Below are positions 48,987 to 58,740 of a stretch of DNA of 64,000 nucleotides, piece by piece. Position 1 is the first letter of the stretch. Every line of letters starts with the position of its first letter. The stretch lies in the NCBI GenBank assembly GCA_026874595.1, contig JAPPUL010000069.1:1488001-1552000 (forward strand), in the 5' to 3' direction. The DNA is from Sipunculus nudus (lineage: Eukaryota; Annelida; Sipuncula; Golfingiida; Sipunculidae). The position numbers and the translations under genes are program-made. The notes beneath the pieces were generated by a model. It was not told the origin of the DNA, did no database searches, and saw only the letters and a list, made by a program, of their open reading frames with translations.

Positions 48987-51835
48987 ATGTCACTATCTAG
49001 AAGAGAATTTCTTAAGAAGACAGCAGCGGTATCGGCGGCTACAGCTATAGGTATTAATGTACCTGAGGCAGATAGGCTTGCGGCAGATGCTGCTGAAGCT
49101 GGTTGGCGCTGGGATAAGAGTGTGTGCAGGTTTTGTGGTACTGGGTGTGGTATTATGCTTGCGACTAAGGACGATAAGATAGTTGCATCAAAGGGTGATC
49201 CGGCATGTCCAGTTAACAAGGGTTTAAACTGCATTAAGGGGTACTTTAACCTACCTCCAACTCCTACTACTCCCCCTACATAAAGGGTTTAAACTGCATT
49301 AAGGGGTACTTTAACTCGAAGATTATGTATGGTAGTGATAGGTTAACGAAGCCCCTTTTACGAAAGACAAATGGCAAGTTTGATAAGCATGGTAAGTTTG
49401 AGGAGATTGGTTGGGACGAAGCGTTTAATGTTATGGCCCAGAAGTTTAAAGAGACTTATGGAAAGAATGGTCCACGTAGTGTTGCGGTTTTTGGTTCTGG
49501 TCAATATACTATACAAGAAGGTTATGCTATAGCTAAGCTTATGAAGGCAGGATTTAGGAGTAATAATATTGATCCTAATGCAAGACATTGCATGGCTAGT
49601 GCTGTAGTTGGTTTTATACAGACTTTTGGTATAGACGAGCCTTCTGGATGTTATGATGATATAGAGCTTACTGATACAGTTGTTACATGGGGTGCAAATA
49701 TGGCAGAGATGCATCCTATTTTGTGGTCTCGAGTAACAGATAGAAAGCTTAGTGCTCCTGATAGAGTTCAGTTGGTTAACTTATCTACGTATACAAATCG
49801 TTGTTCTGATATTGCAGATACGGATATTATATTTAAACCTAGCACAGATCTAGCTATTTGGAACTATATAGCAAGAGAGGTTATTAAGAGCAAGGCGGTT
49901 GATGAGAAGTTTGTTAAGGATCACTGTATTTTTACTACAGGATTTGTGGATATTGGTTATGGTATGCGTGAGGATACCGCACATAAAAAATATAAAGAGT
50001 CTGAGTTAGACACAGCTAAAAAGCAGAATGGGAAGCGTCTTTCTGCTGATGAGGGTGTATCATTAGCTTATTTAGGGCATAAGGCTGGTGATATGCTTGA
50101 AATGAAGCATAGTAAGGGTAAAGGACCTTTTGTGCACTGGAAGATAACTCGTGAGGACTTTGAAAAGGCGTTAGAACCGTATACTTTAGACTATGTTGCT
50201 AAGTTATCTAAGGGTAATCCTGACGAGACTCTTGCTGATTATAAAAAGAAATTAGAGCTTCTTGCAAAGTTATATATTGAGAAGAATAGGAAGGTGGTTA
50301 GTTTCTGGACTATGGGAATGAATCAACACTCTAGGGGTTCATGGGTTAATGAGCAGGCGTATATGGTTCATTTATTATTAGGTAAGCAAGCTAAGCCGGG
50401 TAACGGTGCATTTAGTTTAACTGGGCAGCCGTCAGCCTGTGGTACTGCCAGAGAGGTTGGTACTTTTGCACATAGGTTACCAGCTGATATGGTAGTAGAT
50501 AATCCTAAACATAGAGAGATATCAGAAAAGATATGGATGCTTCCTAAGGATACGTTAAATGGTAAAGTTGGTTCACATTATACAAAGATTATGAGGGACA
50601 TAGAAGATGGTAAGATTAAGTGGGCCTGGGTTAATGTATGTAACCCGTGGCAGAATACAGCTAATGCTAATCATTGGATAAAGGCAGCCCGAGAGATGGA
50701 CAACTTTATAGTTGTGTCAGATTCTTATGCTGGAATATCTGCTAAGGTAGCTGATTTAATATTGCCATCGGCTATGATATATGAGAAATGGGGAGCTTAT
50801 GGTAATTCAGAAAGGCGTACACAGCATTGGAAGCAACAGGTTACTCCGGTTGGAGAGGCGATGCCTGATGTATGGCAATATCTAGAGTTTTCTAAGCGTT
50901 TTAAGTTAAAAGAGTGTTGGAAGGGTTGGGATGTTGGAGGGATTAAGTTAAAGGATGTATTATCTGAGGCTAAGGCTAAGGGTTATAATCCTGATATGAG
51001 TTTATACGATGTACTTTTTGCAACTAAAGACATGAAAAAGTTTAGTTGGGCTAATGATCCTGTAGGGAAGGGTTTTATGAATACAGAGGCGGCAGGTGAT
51101 GGTAGGGAGATAAGTGGTTATGGTAAGTTTGGTGGTTATGGTTTTTTTGTTCATAAAGCTTTATGGGAAGAGTATAGAAAGTTTGGAACTAATAAACACC
51201 ATGACTTAGCTGACTTTGATACTTATCATGCTGTAAGAGGGTTGAGATGGCCTGTAATAAACAATCGTGAAACTCGGTGGCGTTTTAATTCTATGTATGA
51301 TCCTTATGTTAGGAGTGAGGTAAAGGGTAAGGGATTTGCTTTTTATGGTACTGCACTTAAGAAGGTTTTTGAGGGTGACTTAAAGGGTCCTGACAAGCAA
51401 AAGCCTAAGTATGATTTAAAGAACAAAGCTAAGATATTTTTCAGACCGTATATGGAGCCACCAGAGGTGCCTAGTAAGGAATATCCTTTTTGGCTTAATA
51501 CTGGTAGGGTTCTTGAGCATTGGCATAGTGGGACGATGACTATGAGGGTGCCAGAGCTTTATAGGGCTGTTCCTGAGGCTCTTATTTATATGAATCCTGT
51601 TGATGCTAAGAAAGTTAATGTAAAGCAGGGGGATGCTGTGTGGGTAGAGAGTAGACGCGGTAAGGTTAAGGCGAGGGTCGATGCCAGAGGCAGGAATCGG
51701 CCGCCAAAAGGATTAGTATTTGTGCCATGGTTTGATGAGAAGGTTTTTATTAATAAGGTTACTTTGGATCACACTTGTCCATTATCTAAGCAGACAGATT
51801 TTAAAAAGTGCGCTGTGAAGATATATAAAGCATAA
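48987..51835 (+). pseudogene. napA: Periplasmic nitrate reductase catalytic subunit NapA, interrupted by a 65-bp duplication
   Basis: NapA reduces nitrate at a Mo-bisMGD centre in the periplasm. The first segment (48987-49283) has a twin-arginine signal ([11 protein letters not shown]) and most of the 4Fe-4S site (CRFCGTGCG...[11 protein letters not shown]). The second segment (from 49325) has the Mo-ligand Cys in [12 protein letters not shown] and the full molybdopterin-binding body to residue 836. Between them a 33-bp block occurs twice (49218-49250 and 49283-49315) around a 32-bp C/T-rich filler. The extra 65 bp cause a stop at 49281 and shift the frame; without them the two segments are in one frame. 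As it stands the gene gives no active enzyme, unless the insertion is an assembly error. Confidence 0.9.
49218..49315 (+). repeat. 33-bp duplication around a 32-bp filler inside napA
   Basis: Copies at 49218-49250 and 49283-49315 are identical. The filler at 49251-49282 (CTACCTCCAACTCCTAC, then CCCCCTACATA) is pyrimidine-rich and unlike any neighbouring DNA. Such a structure can arise by template switching or end joining, or by a chimeric read. Confidence 0.85.
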
Positions 51836-51918
51836 GTTATTTTATGATTATTTGTGAAAATGAAATATGTAGTGATAATGCTCTATTTTAAATTAAATTC
51901 ATATATGGAGAAAGTGAT

Positions 51919-52572
51919 ATGATTAATAGCAAAAGGGTACTTTTGATGGTTTTAATAGTTGGCCTTACCTTAGCGGCTATTTATTGTAAAAAGTCAACTG
52001 ATGCGTCTGATGTAAATAGTGTAAATGATGTATCTGATGTATCTGATGTATCTGATGTAAAGGATAGTAAAGTTAAAAGGACTACAGATAGTGAACTTGG
52101 GATAAGTACTATACGGTCTGAGAGTTTATTTGACGAGACGCTTACTACTCCTGGTGTTAATTATATTGGTAAAGCACCTGGTGCAGGTAATAAGAAGTTT
52201 GGAAGGGCATTTGAGAACGCGCCACCTATGATACCACATAGTGTAAACGGGCTTTTACCTATAAAAAAGGGTGGCAATACTTGTCTAAATTGCCATATGC
52301 CTTCTGAGCAAGATCTTAAGGTAGCCAAGCTTCCAACAGCTACGCTAATATCTACTACTCATATTTCTGAGTTAGATGCAAGAAGCCTAAAGGGGAAGTT
52401 AAATAAGGCCTTTTTCAATTGTTCACAATGCCATGCACCTCAAGCTGATTTAGCTGAGGCTAAGAGTAATAAATTTGCACCTTTGTTTAGATCTGAGATG
52501 TCTAAGTCTAAATCTACATTAAAAATAAAAACTGTCCCTTTTGCAAAGTCTTCTAGGAAGAATGTAAGATAG
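51919..52572 (+). CDS. napB: NapB-like dihaem cytochrome c, electron-transfer subunit of nitrate reductase
   Basis: 217 residues. A hydrophobic signal segment (VLLMVLIVGLTLAAIYC) exports it to the periplasm. Two haem c sites, CLNCH and CSQCH, with APPMIPHSVNGLLP before the first, mark NapB, which passes electrons to NapA. A linker of four tandem DVSD-like repeats (9-bp unit GATGTATCT) follows the signal. It starts 84 bp after napA with GGAGAAAG. Intact. No NapC, NapG or NapH for quinol oxidation is seen in the window. Confidence 0.87.
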   Translation: MINSKRVLLMVLIVGLTLAAIYCKKSTDASDVNSVNDVSDVSDVSDVKDSKVKRTTDSELGISTIRSESLFDETLTTPGVNYIGKAPGAGNKKFGRAFENAPPMIPHSVNGLLPIKKGGNTCLNCHMPSEQDLKVAKLPTATLISTTHISELDARSLKGKLNKAFFNCSQCHAPQADLAEAKSNKFAPLFRSEMSKSKSTLKIKTVPFAKSSRKNVR

Positions 52573-52914
52573 TTTATGGGATTTTTAAGTATTATGGATA
52601 TAATGTGGTAAAGGCTTTTCCATTATTATTATTGTGGGCAATGTAGCGCTAAATTTGTATGAGGGGAAGAAGTTATCTGGACAGATAAAGAGGATAATAC
52701 CTTTGGTAGTGTTTTAGAATTTGTTTATTATGGTCTTATTTATATAGCTAGGTCTTTTAGGTATGTAGAGGTATATAGTATTAATTCTAAAAGATTTATT
52801 AAGCCTATAAAGTTATCAACTATATTTAAGGGATATTTCAAAGGTATTTTTTATTGACTTACTTGTCTATTAGAGGGCTGGTGATAGTAAAATTATATTA
52901 TGGGGGTTAAAAGG
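52573..52914. other. napB-napD intergenic region, possible gene relic
   Basis: 342 bp without an intact gene. A short open stretch at about 52670-52857 encodes TDKEDNTFGSVLEFVYYG with no recognised match. A lost nap gene is possible but unsupported. GGGGGTTAAAAGG precedes napD. Confidence 0.35.
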
Positions 52915-53256
52915 ATGAATATATCTAGTGTTGTTGTAAGGACAAGGGTAGAGGATAAAGATAAGCTTATTGATATATTGAATGCCAGTGATATTTGTGA
53001 GGTTCATTATCATGATGACATAGGTCAGATTATAGTTATTATAGAGGGTAAGGATGTATTGGAGGAGGTAGCAAAGTTACAAAAGCTTGAAAAGATGGAC
53101 TATGTTATGTCAGCCAATTTATTTTATACATATACTGAGGATGAGTTAGCTAACATTATGGAGGAGTTTAAGAAGGCTGAGGATTCTGCAGTAGGTTTAT
53201 TAAATAGCGATTTACCTGCTGAGTTTATAAAGTATTCAGGTAAGCCTAATTTATAG
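52915..53256 (+). CDS. napD: NapD-like chaperone for NapA maturation
   Basis: 113 residues from ATG 52915 (MNISSVVVRTRVED); a start five codons earlier is possible. NapD is a small cytoplasmic ferredoxin-fold protein that binds the twin-arginine signal of NapA. Family features: the MNISSVVV start, then EVHYHDDIGQIIVIIEG. Length exceeds typical NapD (~85-95) by a C-terminal tail (EEFKKAEDSAVG...). It is intact although its client NapA is broken. Confidence 0.82.
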   Translation: MNISSVVVRTRVEDKDKLIDILNASDICEVHYHDDIGQIIVIIEGKDVLEEVAKLQKLEKMDYVMSANLFYTYTEDELANIMEEFKKAEDSAVGLLNSDLPAEFIKYSGKPNL

Positions 53257-53849
53257 CTGAAGCTACGCACATTGTATAGTTTACTGTGGTGTAGTCTTCT
53301 TATGTAGCTAACCCTTATATATCACTTCCTGCTTTATTCTATAGGAAGTTAATAAGGCAAGTGCCTGATCTGGCTTTTAATTTCAATTAGACCTAACTTC
53401 AGGTAATAAATAACAAATTTCTTAATACAAATATATTACAGTTATCTTAGGACAATTGTTATCTAAAATATTAGAGTGATATTTATATAATGTTTATTTA
53501 GGTGTAGTGCTAAGAGTAGCAGCCAACTTGATATAGATATGTCTAAGTTGGAGAAGGTTATTTTTCTTAATAGGTAGAGCAATAATATTGGTCTTCAATA
53601 TGGGTATTTTATTATAGTGATGGTAGAGGTGGCGAAAGGATAAAGAATGTTGTTCAAGTTTGGTATAAGAAGCCTATTGTAACGTAGACAGTGCCTTTAA
53701 AGAAGTTTTACAAAAGCGAAGAAGTATCACCAAGACTATTTTTAAAAGACTAGCTTAGAATACTTTTTATTTACTTTATTAGAACAATTAATAATCATAA
53801 TTATAAGTTTATTTTTATCTTGTAACTATTTATAAGGATTATAATCATT
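53257..53849. other. Intergenic region with decayed coding traces
   Basis: 593 bp, no intact gene. Around 53620-53760 a broken frame reads ERIKNVVQVWYKKPIV and KKFYKSEEVSPRLFLKD, interrupted by stops, suggesting an old gene of unknown family. A dyad-like CACTTCCTGCTTTATTC / ATAGGAAGT lies near 53325. Confidence 0.35.
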
Positions 53850-54235
53850 GTCATTCTTTTTATTATTTTTGCATTGCTTTTTGGATGGTAGTCTCCTTTC
53901 ATTTAGGTAGTTATAGTACCTTGTCATTAGCGTATATGTTAATTTTGTCTAATCAGCTCCTAAGTTTTAAAATACTTGCTGATATGGGTTGCTAACAACT
54001 CATTTAATAGTATTATAGGAATAGCTAACATGTTATTCTTACCCAAATCTATCATATAGAATAAAATTTGTTTAAATCAAATTCGTCTATAATGCGACCT
54101 TCAATACGAGGGTCTGAATAAGAAACTTTTATCTTAGGAAGGTTAAATGACTCCTGCGGATAAAGAATTGTGGAGCAATATATTCGTTGTTTACCTGGTG
54201 CAAGAGATCTAATACCTCTTTTAAGTTCATAATAT
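53850..54235. repeat. Dispersed duplication, copy 2 (copy 1 at 132-510)
   Basis: It starts in the hydrophobic VILFIIFAL reading frame, has the II-C repeat pieces at 53889-53904 (TAGTCTCCTTTCATTT) and 53910-53928 (GTTATAGTACCTTGTCATT), and runs into the 3' end of the intact AlbA_2 gene. A 3-bp indel (ATTTAGGTAGTTATAG against ATTTAGGTTATAG) and scattered substitutions separate the copies. Confidence 0.75.
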
Positions 54236-54987
54236 ACTTCGTCATCCTCTGGGTCATACTCTTTATGGTCATTAGGCAATTCAAATTGTATATCTTTAGC
54301 AAAGACATTGCCAATATTCTCAACAGCTAACGAAAAACGATACTCATGACTAGTTGCTGCTTCCACAAACGGCTCTATATCAATTAGTTTTGGATAGACG
54401 GCACGTCTGCTTCTTAGATCGTTAATTTCATAGTGGTCCATTGGGCTTGATTTAAAGTTATAGCGTTTATAATACTTATTATCAGATGCCTGGTGAGGAG
54501 TATTATAAGATTTAGGTATGTCAATCACATATAAAGACTTGCCATCTCCGTTATCAATTTGGATAATTTCATAACTTATAGGAGGAGTTATATTACTACT
54601 AATTACGTTATCTAACCATTCTCTCATATTTAGCTTATTATCTATACCCTCATCTATCTTTTCTGGCAGATGTTTTTTATCTTTATCTTTATTGCCATAC
54701 TCTTTTACTCCGTATATAATCATCCCACCATCAGAATTAGCAAATGCCGAAACGTCTTTAGCTATTTCCTTTTTAGATGCTTCCTTTGGCTTATTATTAT
54801 TGTCAATTAGTGCCTGACTACTTTTATACTCTAAATGTAAGCTTTCTTGGACCTTGTTTCTAATAAGGCTTTCAATTTCATCTTTTGTTTTTGCTACTTT
54901 TGTTTTTGCTACTTTTGTTTTTGCTACTTTTCTTTCTGGCATGTTTGGGTTTGCTACTTTTCTTTCTGGCATGTTTGGGTTTGCCAT
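54052..54987 (-). CDS. AlbA_2 (Schlafen-like) DNA-binding domain protein
   Basis: 311 residues. The AlbA_2 domain spans ~35-180: ESLHLEYKSSQ, EIAKDVSAFANSDGGMIIYG (the family core), LYVIDIPKSYNTPHQ and YYKRYNFKSSPM. Such proteins occur as transcription regulators and in defence loci. The ~130-residue C-terminal part is beta-rich and unassigned. The N-terminus is a product of recent duplication: MANPNMPERKV occurs twice (30-bp unit) and AKTKV three times (15-bp unit). The true start could be any of several Met codons. A decayed paralogue tail lies at 326-510. Confidence 0.75.
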   Translation of the reverse strand: MANPNMPERKVANPNMPERKVAKTKVAKTKVAKTKDEIESLIRNKVQESLHLEYKSSQALIDNNNKPKEASKKEIAKDVSAFANSDGGMIIYGVKEYGNKDKDKKHLPEKIDEGIDNKLNMREWLDNVISSNITPPISYEIIQIDNGDGKSLYVIDIPKSYNTPHQASDNKYYKRYNFKSSPMDHYEINDLRSRRAVYPKLIDIEPFVEAATSHEYRFSLAVENIGNVFAKDIQFELPNDHKEYDPEDDEVYYELKRGIRSLAPGKQRIYCSTILYPQESFNLPKIKVSYSDPRIEGRIIDEFDLNKFYSI

Positions 54988-55054
54988 TATATTCTTCCTT
55001 GTCGTTATCTATATTTTATTAATAAGCATATATCTAAAACTATTGTATTAAAAT

Positions 55055-55190
55055 AATAGTCATTCTTTTATAGTAAGTATAATTAGCTTATTAACTATTT
55101 AATAGGCTTTTGAAGAACTATAAGTTAAACTATAAGTTATAGAAAAATACTTGCCTAATTTCTTAAGTTTTTGTTAACTTAAGCTAATAA
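55055..55190. repeat. Dispersed intergenic repeat, copy 2
   Basis: Matches 47085-47210. The segment CTTAAGTTTTTGTTAACTTAAG (interrupted after CTTAAGTTTTTG) forms an 8-bp stem with a short loop. It lies between the AlbA_2 gene and the lipoprotein pseudogene, on whose minus strand it could act as a terminator. Confidence 0.6.
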
Positions 55191-55219
55191 TAAGCTAAGA
55201 AAGACAAACCTTAATTTTC

Positions 55220-55702
55220 CTACTCTGTACTAAGATCTTTATACTCACCGACGGCATCGCAGCTCTTTTTCATTGCTGCCTTCGTTTTTTTGTCCTCAGC
55301 AGCATTGCCAGATTTATATGCATAAGTTACTACCTCGCCTGTTGTACATGATGCCAAAACCTTTTTTTGACTACAGCTACGATTTGATTTAAACTTGCTT
55401 TCAGGTAGTTCCTTCTTGCGAATATCCCCTTCTCTTCCCCTATTGCTAGCTTCACTTTTATACCCTACTCTTGCGCTCTCCTCAAGAGCCTGACAAATGG
55501 TCTTTGTAACATTTTCAGTACAAGAAACAGTAATATCTTTTTTAGTAGGATTCCCTTTCTCATCAAGGCCTTTTCCTTCAATAGTACATGCTCCAACACT
55601 TAAATTATCTGTCTTATCTCCCTTACAACTTATTAGAAAAAAGCTTTAAAATAAAGTTGTAATGGCTAAAAACAATCTCATTTGATAATCTCTTAGATTC
55701 AT
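55220..55702 (-). pseudogene. Paralogue of the 17457 lipoprotein with a nonsense codon in its signal peptide
   Basis: From ATG 55700-55702 the frame reads MNLRDYQMRLFLAITTLF, then TAA (55646-55648), then SFFLISC, a lipobox. The rest is open to TAG at 55220 and keeps the cysteine-rich domain (VLASCTTGEVVTYAYKSG). The intact paralogue has TTA (Leu) in place of this TAA. A second stop-derived shortening removes the last two codons (EN) relative to the paralogue. Without the signal peptide the product could not be exported. Confidence 0.75.
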
Positions 55703-55724
55703 AATTAAATACCTCACTATATCG

Positions 55725-56345
55725 TTAAAAGCTAAAAACAATGCTACTCCCTGTTATCAATGCAGGGGTAAAGCTAAGGTCTTTTGCATGAAATCCAACG
55801 TCTAAAGATATTCCAGCTGATTTTGTTAACATAATAATTATTCCAACACTGGCTCCCCAGGAGGCAAAGACTCTCTTAAAAATAGTCCCCTTTTTATATC
55901 TATCGTGAGTAAGCCCAACTCCCGCCTTCACACTAAGCGTAGGGGTTACTATAGGTGTTCCAAATAAGTTATAACCATATAGGGTCATTAGAAAGTGAAA
56001 AGTATTTGAGTCTGTATTTAGTCCAAGTCCTGCTCCTATTGAAAAGTTATCTAATACAAGGTAGGAAAAGAAGGCTTCAAGCCCAATGGCATAGTCAGGG
56101 AGAAAATAAAGATTTCCTATAGCTCCTACAACCATCTTCCCTTGTTTAAAAGGAGTTTCACTTGTTGCCTTTTGCGATTCTAATTTTGCCTCTATGGAGT
56201 GTAATTTTGCCTTTTTGGAGTGTAATTTTGCCTCTTTGGAGTGTAATGTTGAATGCGTTAATATAACAACAATAAATATTAAACTAAATTTTATTACATA
56301 CTTCTTTATTAAGTTTATGTTTTTATAATCTTTTAATCTTTGCAT
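55725..56345 (-). CDS. Probable outer membrane beta-barrel protein, 206 aa
   Basis: The N-terminus (~1-40) contains a signal-type hydrophobic segment (FSLIFIVVILTHS). Three imperfect 7-residue repeats follow (LHSKEAK, LHSKKAK, LHSIEAK; 21-bp DNA unit). The remaining ~145 residues alternate polar and hydrophobic strands with aromatic girdles and end in Phe (SSIVFSF), the usual signal for outer membrane insertion. It is last in the DUF2141-TetR-oxidoreductase operon. AGGAGGAAAC precedes ATG 56345. Specific function unknown. Confidence 0.65.
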   Translation of the reverse strand: MQRLKDYKNINLIKKYVIKFSLIFIVVILTHSTLHSKEAKLHSKKAKLHSIEAKLESQKATSETPFKQGKMVVGAIGNLYFLPDYAIGLEAFFSYLVLDNFSIGAGLGLNTDSNTFHFLMTLYGYNLFGTPIVTPTLSVKAGVGLTHDRYKKGTIFKRVFASWGASVGIIIMLTKSAGISLDVGFHAKDLSFTPALITGSSIVFSF

Positions 56346-56396
56346 TTTTGTTTCCTCCTATAGTTATCCCTTTAGTTATCCCTTAGTTATCCCTTC

Positions 56397-58097
56397 TTAT
56401 AAGGTCTTTTTTTCTATAATATTGTTTTGTATCTTTTTTTTAGTTGAAGTAAAATAGGTTAGTTGTATTAGCAGAAAAAGTGCTAGCTTTGAAAACCATC
56501 TGTTAAAAGCTCCTGCAAAAGAGCCTGCAAATATCCCGCCAAGCATTGAAGGGGCAACACCTACAGAAAAAATGTCAGAACCCGATATATATAGATTCTT
56601 AATCTTTGTATATACCCTATTTAAATATTTAGCTTTATAACGCTTAGGAACAACAGGTATCCCATAACACATACCCTTAGCTCTGCTTAGAAAATATTCA
56701 TTGGATAAAGGCGTTGATACCTCTTTATAATCCACTAAGGCTTTAAAGCCTGGAATGTTCTTTTCTACCAAATTAAGAAGTTTCTCTGTTACCTTTTCTT
56801 TAAACGCTATATATTCATCACCTCTTTTTTTCCAATCAGTACCATGCCACTTTTTATATTGGTCATAATTAATATTACAAACCGCCATTATCTCAGCTGT
56901 ATGACTTTTTGAGCCACTGTCTTTTAATGAAGGGAAACTAAGAAATGCTCCTATCTCATCATCATCATTAAACAAATTATTATTAGAGTTTTTTACATGA
57001 TCAAAGCTTGGGTGAAACCAATAATTCTCCCCTTTTATACCAAGACTCTCAGGACTTTCTTTAAGGCCAACATAAAGTGTAAGAAAACTATGACCTGTTA
57101 CAAACTCCTCAATCTCAGGATGAATAGCCTCTTTTAAAAGAACTCTAAAAGTATTATAGCCTCCCACATTTGAAATAATCTTTTTTGCATAAATAACCTT
57201 CTCATCCTTAGATCGTACATTCTTTACTCTAACTCCTATCGCTTTGTCATCCTTTACAATAATCTCTTTAACTTCATGATTAGTAAGGCACTTGCCTCCA
57301 TGCTTTTCTATAGTCGGTATAATACTATTTGCAAGAGCTGATCCCCCTCCAGAAGGATAATAGCTACCTCTATAATAATGAAAAAAGATAAGGCTATGGG
57401 CACCCAGCATGGCTTTATTAGGGGCAACGCCATAATCAGGCCATAAAGATACTAAAACAGCTTTTAATCGCTCATCTTTAAATCGCATATCTAAATAGTC
57501 TTTTACCGTTGAGTAACATTGTTTTCTAAGACCAAATAGAAAACCAAGAGTGTTGAATATCGTAAAGGGGAGTTTAAGCATTAGAGGCATATGTCGTTCT
57601 GTTATTAAGGACGTTAAATAAAATCGTGTCAATCTAATTGTTCTAAAATGCTTAATGATTGCACTTTTCTCTTTTGGGAAAGCTTTAATTAAATCTTCTT
57701 TATATTCTCTTTCATTTGAAGGAGCGTTGAACTTGAAATCAGGATAAACGTAGTGGTCAAAGTGATAAGGCATTTTATGCCACTTAAGCCTACCCTCTGT
57801 AATATAGTAAAATGCCCTCCCAATTAATCCAAGTTGGGCAATCTCCCCCACGTAATGTATTCCTACATCAAAGCTATATTTTCCCTTTCTCTTAAACTCA
57901 TGCGTTTGCCCGCCTAAGGTCCAATGTTTTTCTAGAATAAGAACTTTTTTCTTTCTAAAAAACTTTGATAAAACAGCTCCAGCTGTAAGTCCTCCTATCC
58001 CTGAGCCAATTATAATGGCATCATAGGGTTCTTTTGAATTTTCATTTAAATCTATTTCCTTTTTTACTTGCTCTTCTTTTCTTACTTGCTCTTCCAT
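56397..58097 (-). CDS. FAD-dependent oxidoreductase, CrtI / retinol saturase-like
   Basis: 566 residues. The FAD-binding GSGIGG (31-36) lies in AIIIGSGIGGLTAGAVLS, followed by EKHWTLGGQTHEF and VGIHYVGE, features of the phytoene desaturase / carotenoid isomerase / retinol 13,14-reductase family. The C-terminal flavin motif is in LYISGSDIFSVGVAPSMLGG. A C-terminal hydrophobic helix suggests membrane attachment. The N-terminus has a small duplication (EEQVRKEEQVKKE). Its substrate is probably a polyene or other lipid; no carotenoid genes are nearby. AAGGAGATT precedes the start. It lies 33 bp after the TetR gene, in the same operon. Confidence 0.85.
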   Translation of the reverse strand: MEEQVRKEEQVKKEIDLNENSKEPYDAIIIGSGIGGLTAGAVLSKFFRKKKVLILEKHWTLGGQTHEFKRKGKYSFDVGIHYVGEIAQLGLIGRAFYYITEGRLKWHKMPYHFDHYVYPDFKFNAPSNEREYKEDLIKAFPKEKSAIIKHFRTIRLTRFYLTSLITERHMPLMLKLPFTIFNTLGFLFGLRKQCYSTVKDYLDMRFKDERLKAVLVSLWPDYGVAPNKAMLGAHSLIFFHYYRGSYYPSGGGSALANSIIPTIEKHGGKCLTNHEVKEIIVKDDKAIGVRVKNVRSKDEKVIYAKKIISNVGGYNTFRVLLKEAIHPEIEEFVTGHSFLTLYVGLKESPESLGIKGENYWFHPSFDHVKNSNNNLFNDDDEIGAFLSFPSLKDSGSKSHTAEIMAVCNINYDQYKKWHGTDWKKRGDEYIAFKEKVTEKLLNLVEKNIPGFKALVDYKEVSTPLSNEYFLSRAKGMCYGIPVVPKRYKAKYLNRVYTKIKNLYISGSDIFSVGVAPSMLGGIFAGSFAGAFNRWFSKLALFLLIQLTYFTSTKKKIQNNIIEKKTL

Positions 58098-58130
58098 TAT
58101 AATCTCCTTAAATATAAAATTAAGTCCAAC

Positions 58131-58706
58131 TTATCTTACAATTCTAAAATAAGCACTCATTAACTCTTTAATAGCAGTATCACTATAAGCTTTAAATGCG
58201 TCTTCTACAACCGCAAAATAAGTTAAAAGACCTTCAATAGATCCATATATTATTAATGGCACAATATCTATATTTAGGTCTTTTCTATATATTGTTTCTT
58301 TTATGCCATAATTTAGTATGTCAGCAATTATGCTAATAATATCTACTCTAACATCCATAATCCCACTTTGAAGATTATCTTGTATAGAAACAACCTTGAC
58401 TAAAAAAACCTTAAGTAAAGCATTATTATCCTCAAAAACACTTATTATATGCTTTACAAGAACTTGCATTTGCTCATCCGGATTTTTTAGCAACGCTATT
58501 TCTTTCTTAATCTCAGGTACAGTATTATCCCAGAGCCTCTTGAAAATTTGTACTAGTAAATCAGCTTTATTTTCAAAATGGCGATATATTGTACCTTCAC
58601 TTATTCCTGCTTCCTTTGCTATGAGCTTTGTCGTAGCCCTGTCAAAACCATATTCCCCAAAAACATTAATGGCTTTTTGTAAGATAATTTCTTTTTTATT
58701 ATTCAT
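58131..58706 (-). CDS. TetR-family transcriptional repressor
   Basis: 191 residues. The N-terminal helix-turn-helix is clear: FGEYGFDRATTKLIAKEAGI followed by SEGTIYRHFENKADLL. The C-terminal domain (~60-191) is all helical and should bind a ligand. It sits between the DUF2141 gene and the oxidoreductase gene it likely controls. The palindrome AGTGANNNNTCACT occurs before the operon and before the distant lipoprotein gene (18156), so it is the best candidate binding site. The ligand might be a lipid, judging from the oxidoreductase neighbour; this is inference. Confidence 0.9.
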   Translation of the reverse strand: MNNKKEIILQKAINVFGEYGFDRATTKLIAKEAGISEGTIYRHFENKADLLVQIFKRLWDNTVPEIKKEIALLKNPDEQMQVLVKHIISVFEDNNALLKVFLVKVVSIQDNLQSGIMDVRVDIISIIADILNYGIKETIYRKDLNIDIVPLIIYGSIEGLLTYFAVVEDAFKAYSDTAIKELMSAYFRIVR

Positions 58707-58740
58707 AATCTATTCTAACATAAAAAATGGTATACTTTGT

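Noticed and set aside
48987-51835. Formate dehydrogenase as the identity of the molybdopterin enzyme
   Set aside because: The [12 protein letters not shown] ligand region, the twin-arginine start and the neighbouring napF, napB and napD fit NapA.
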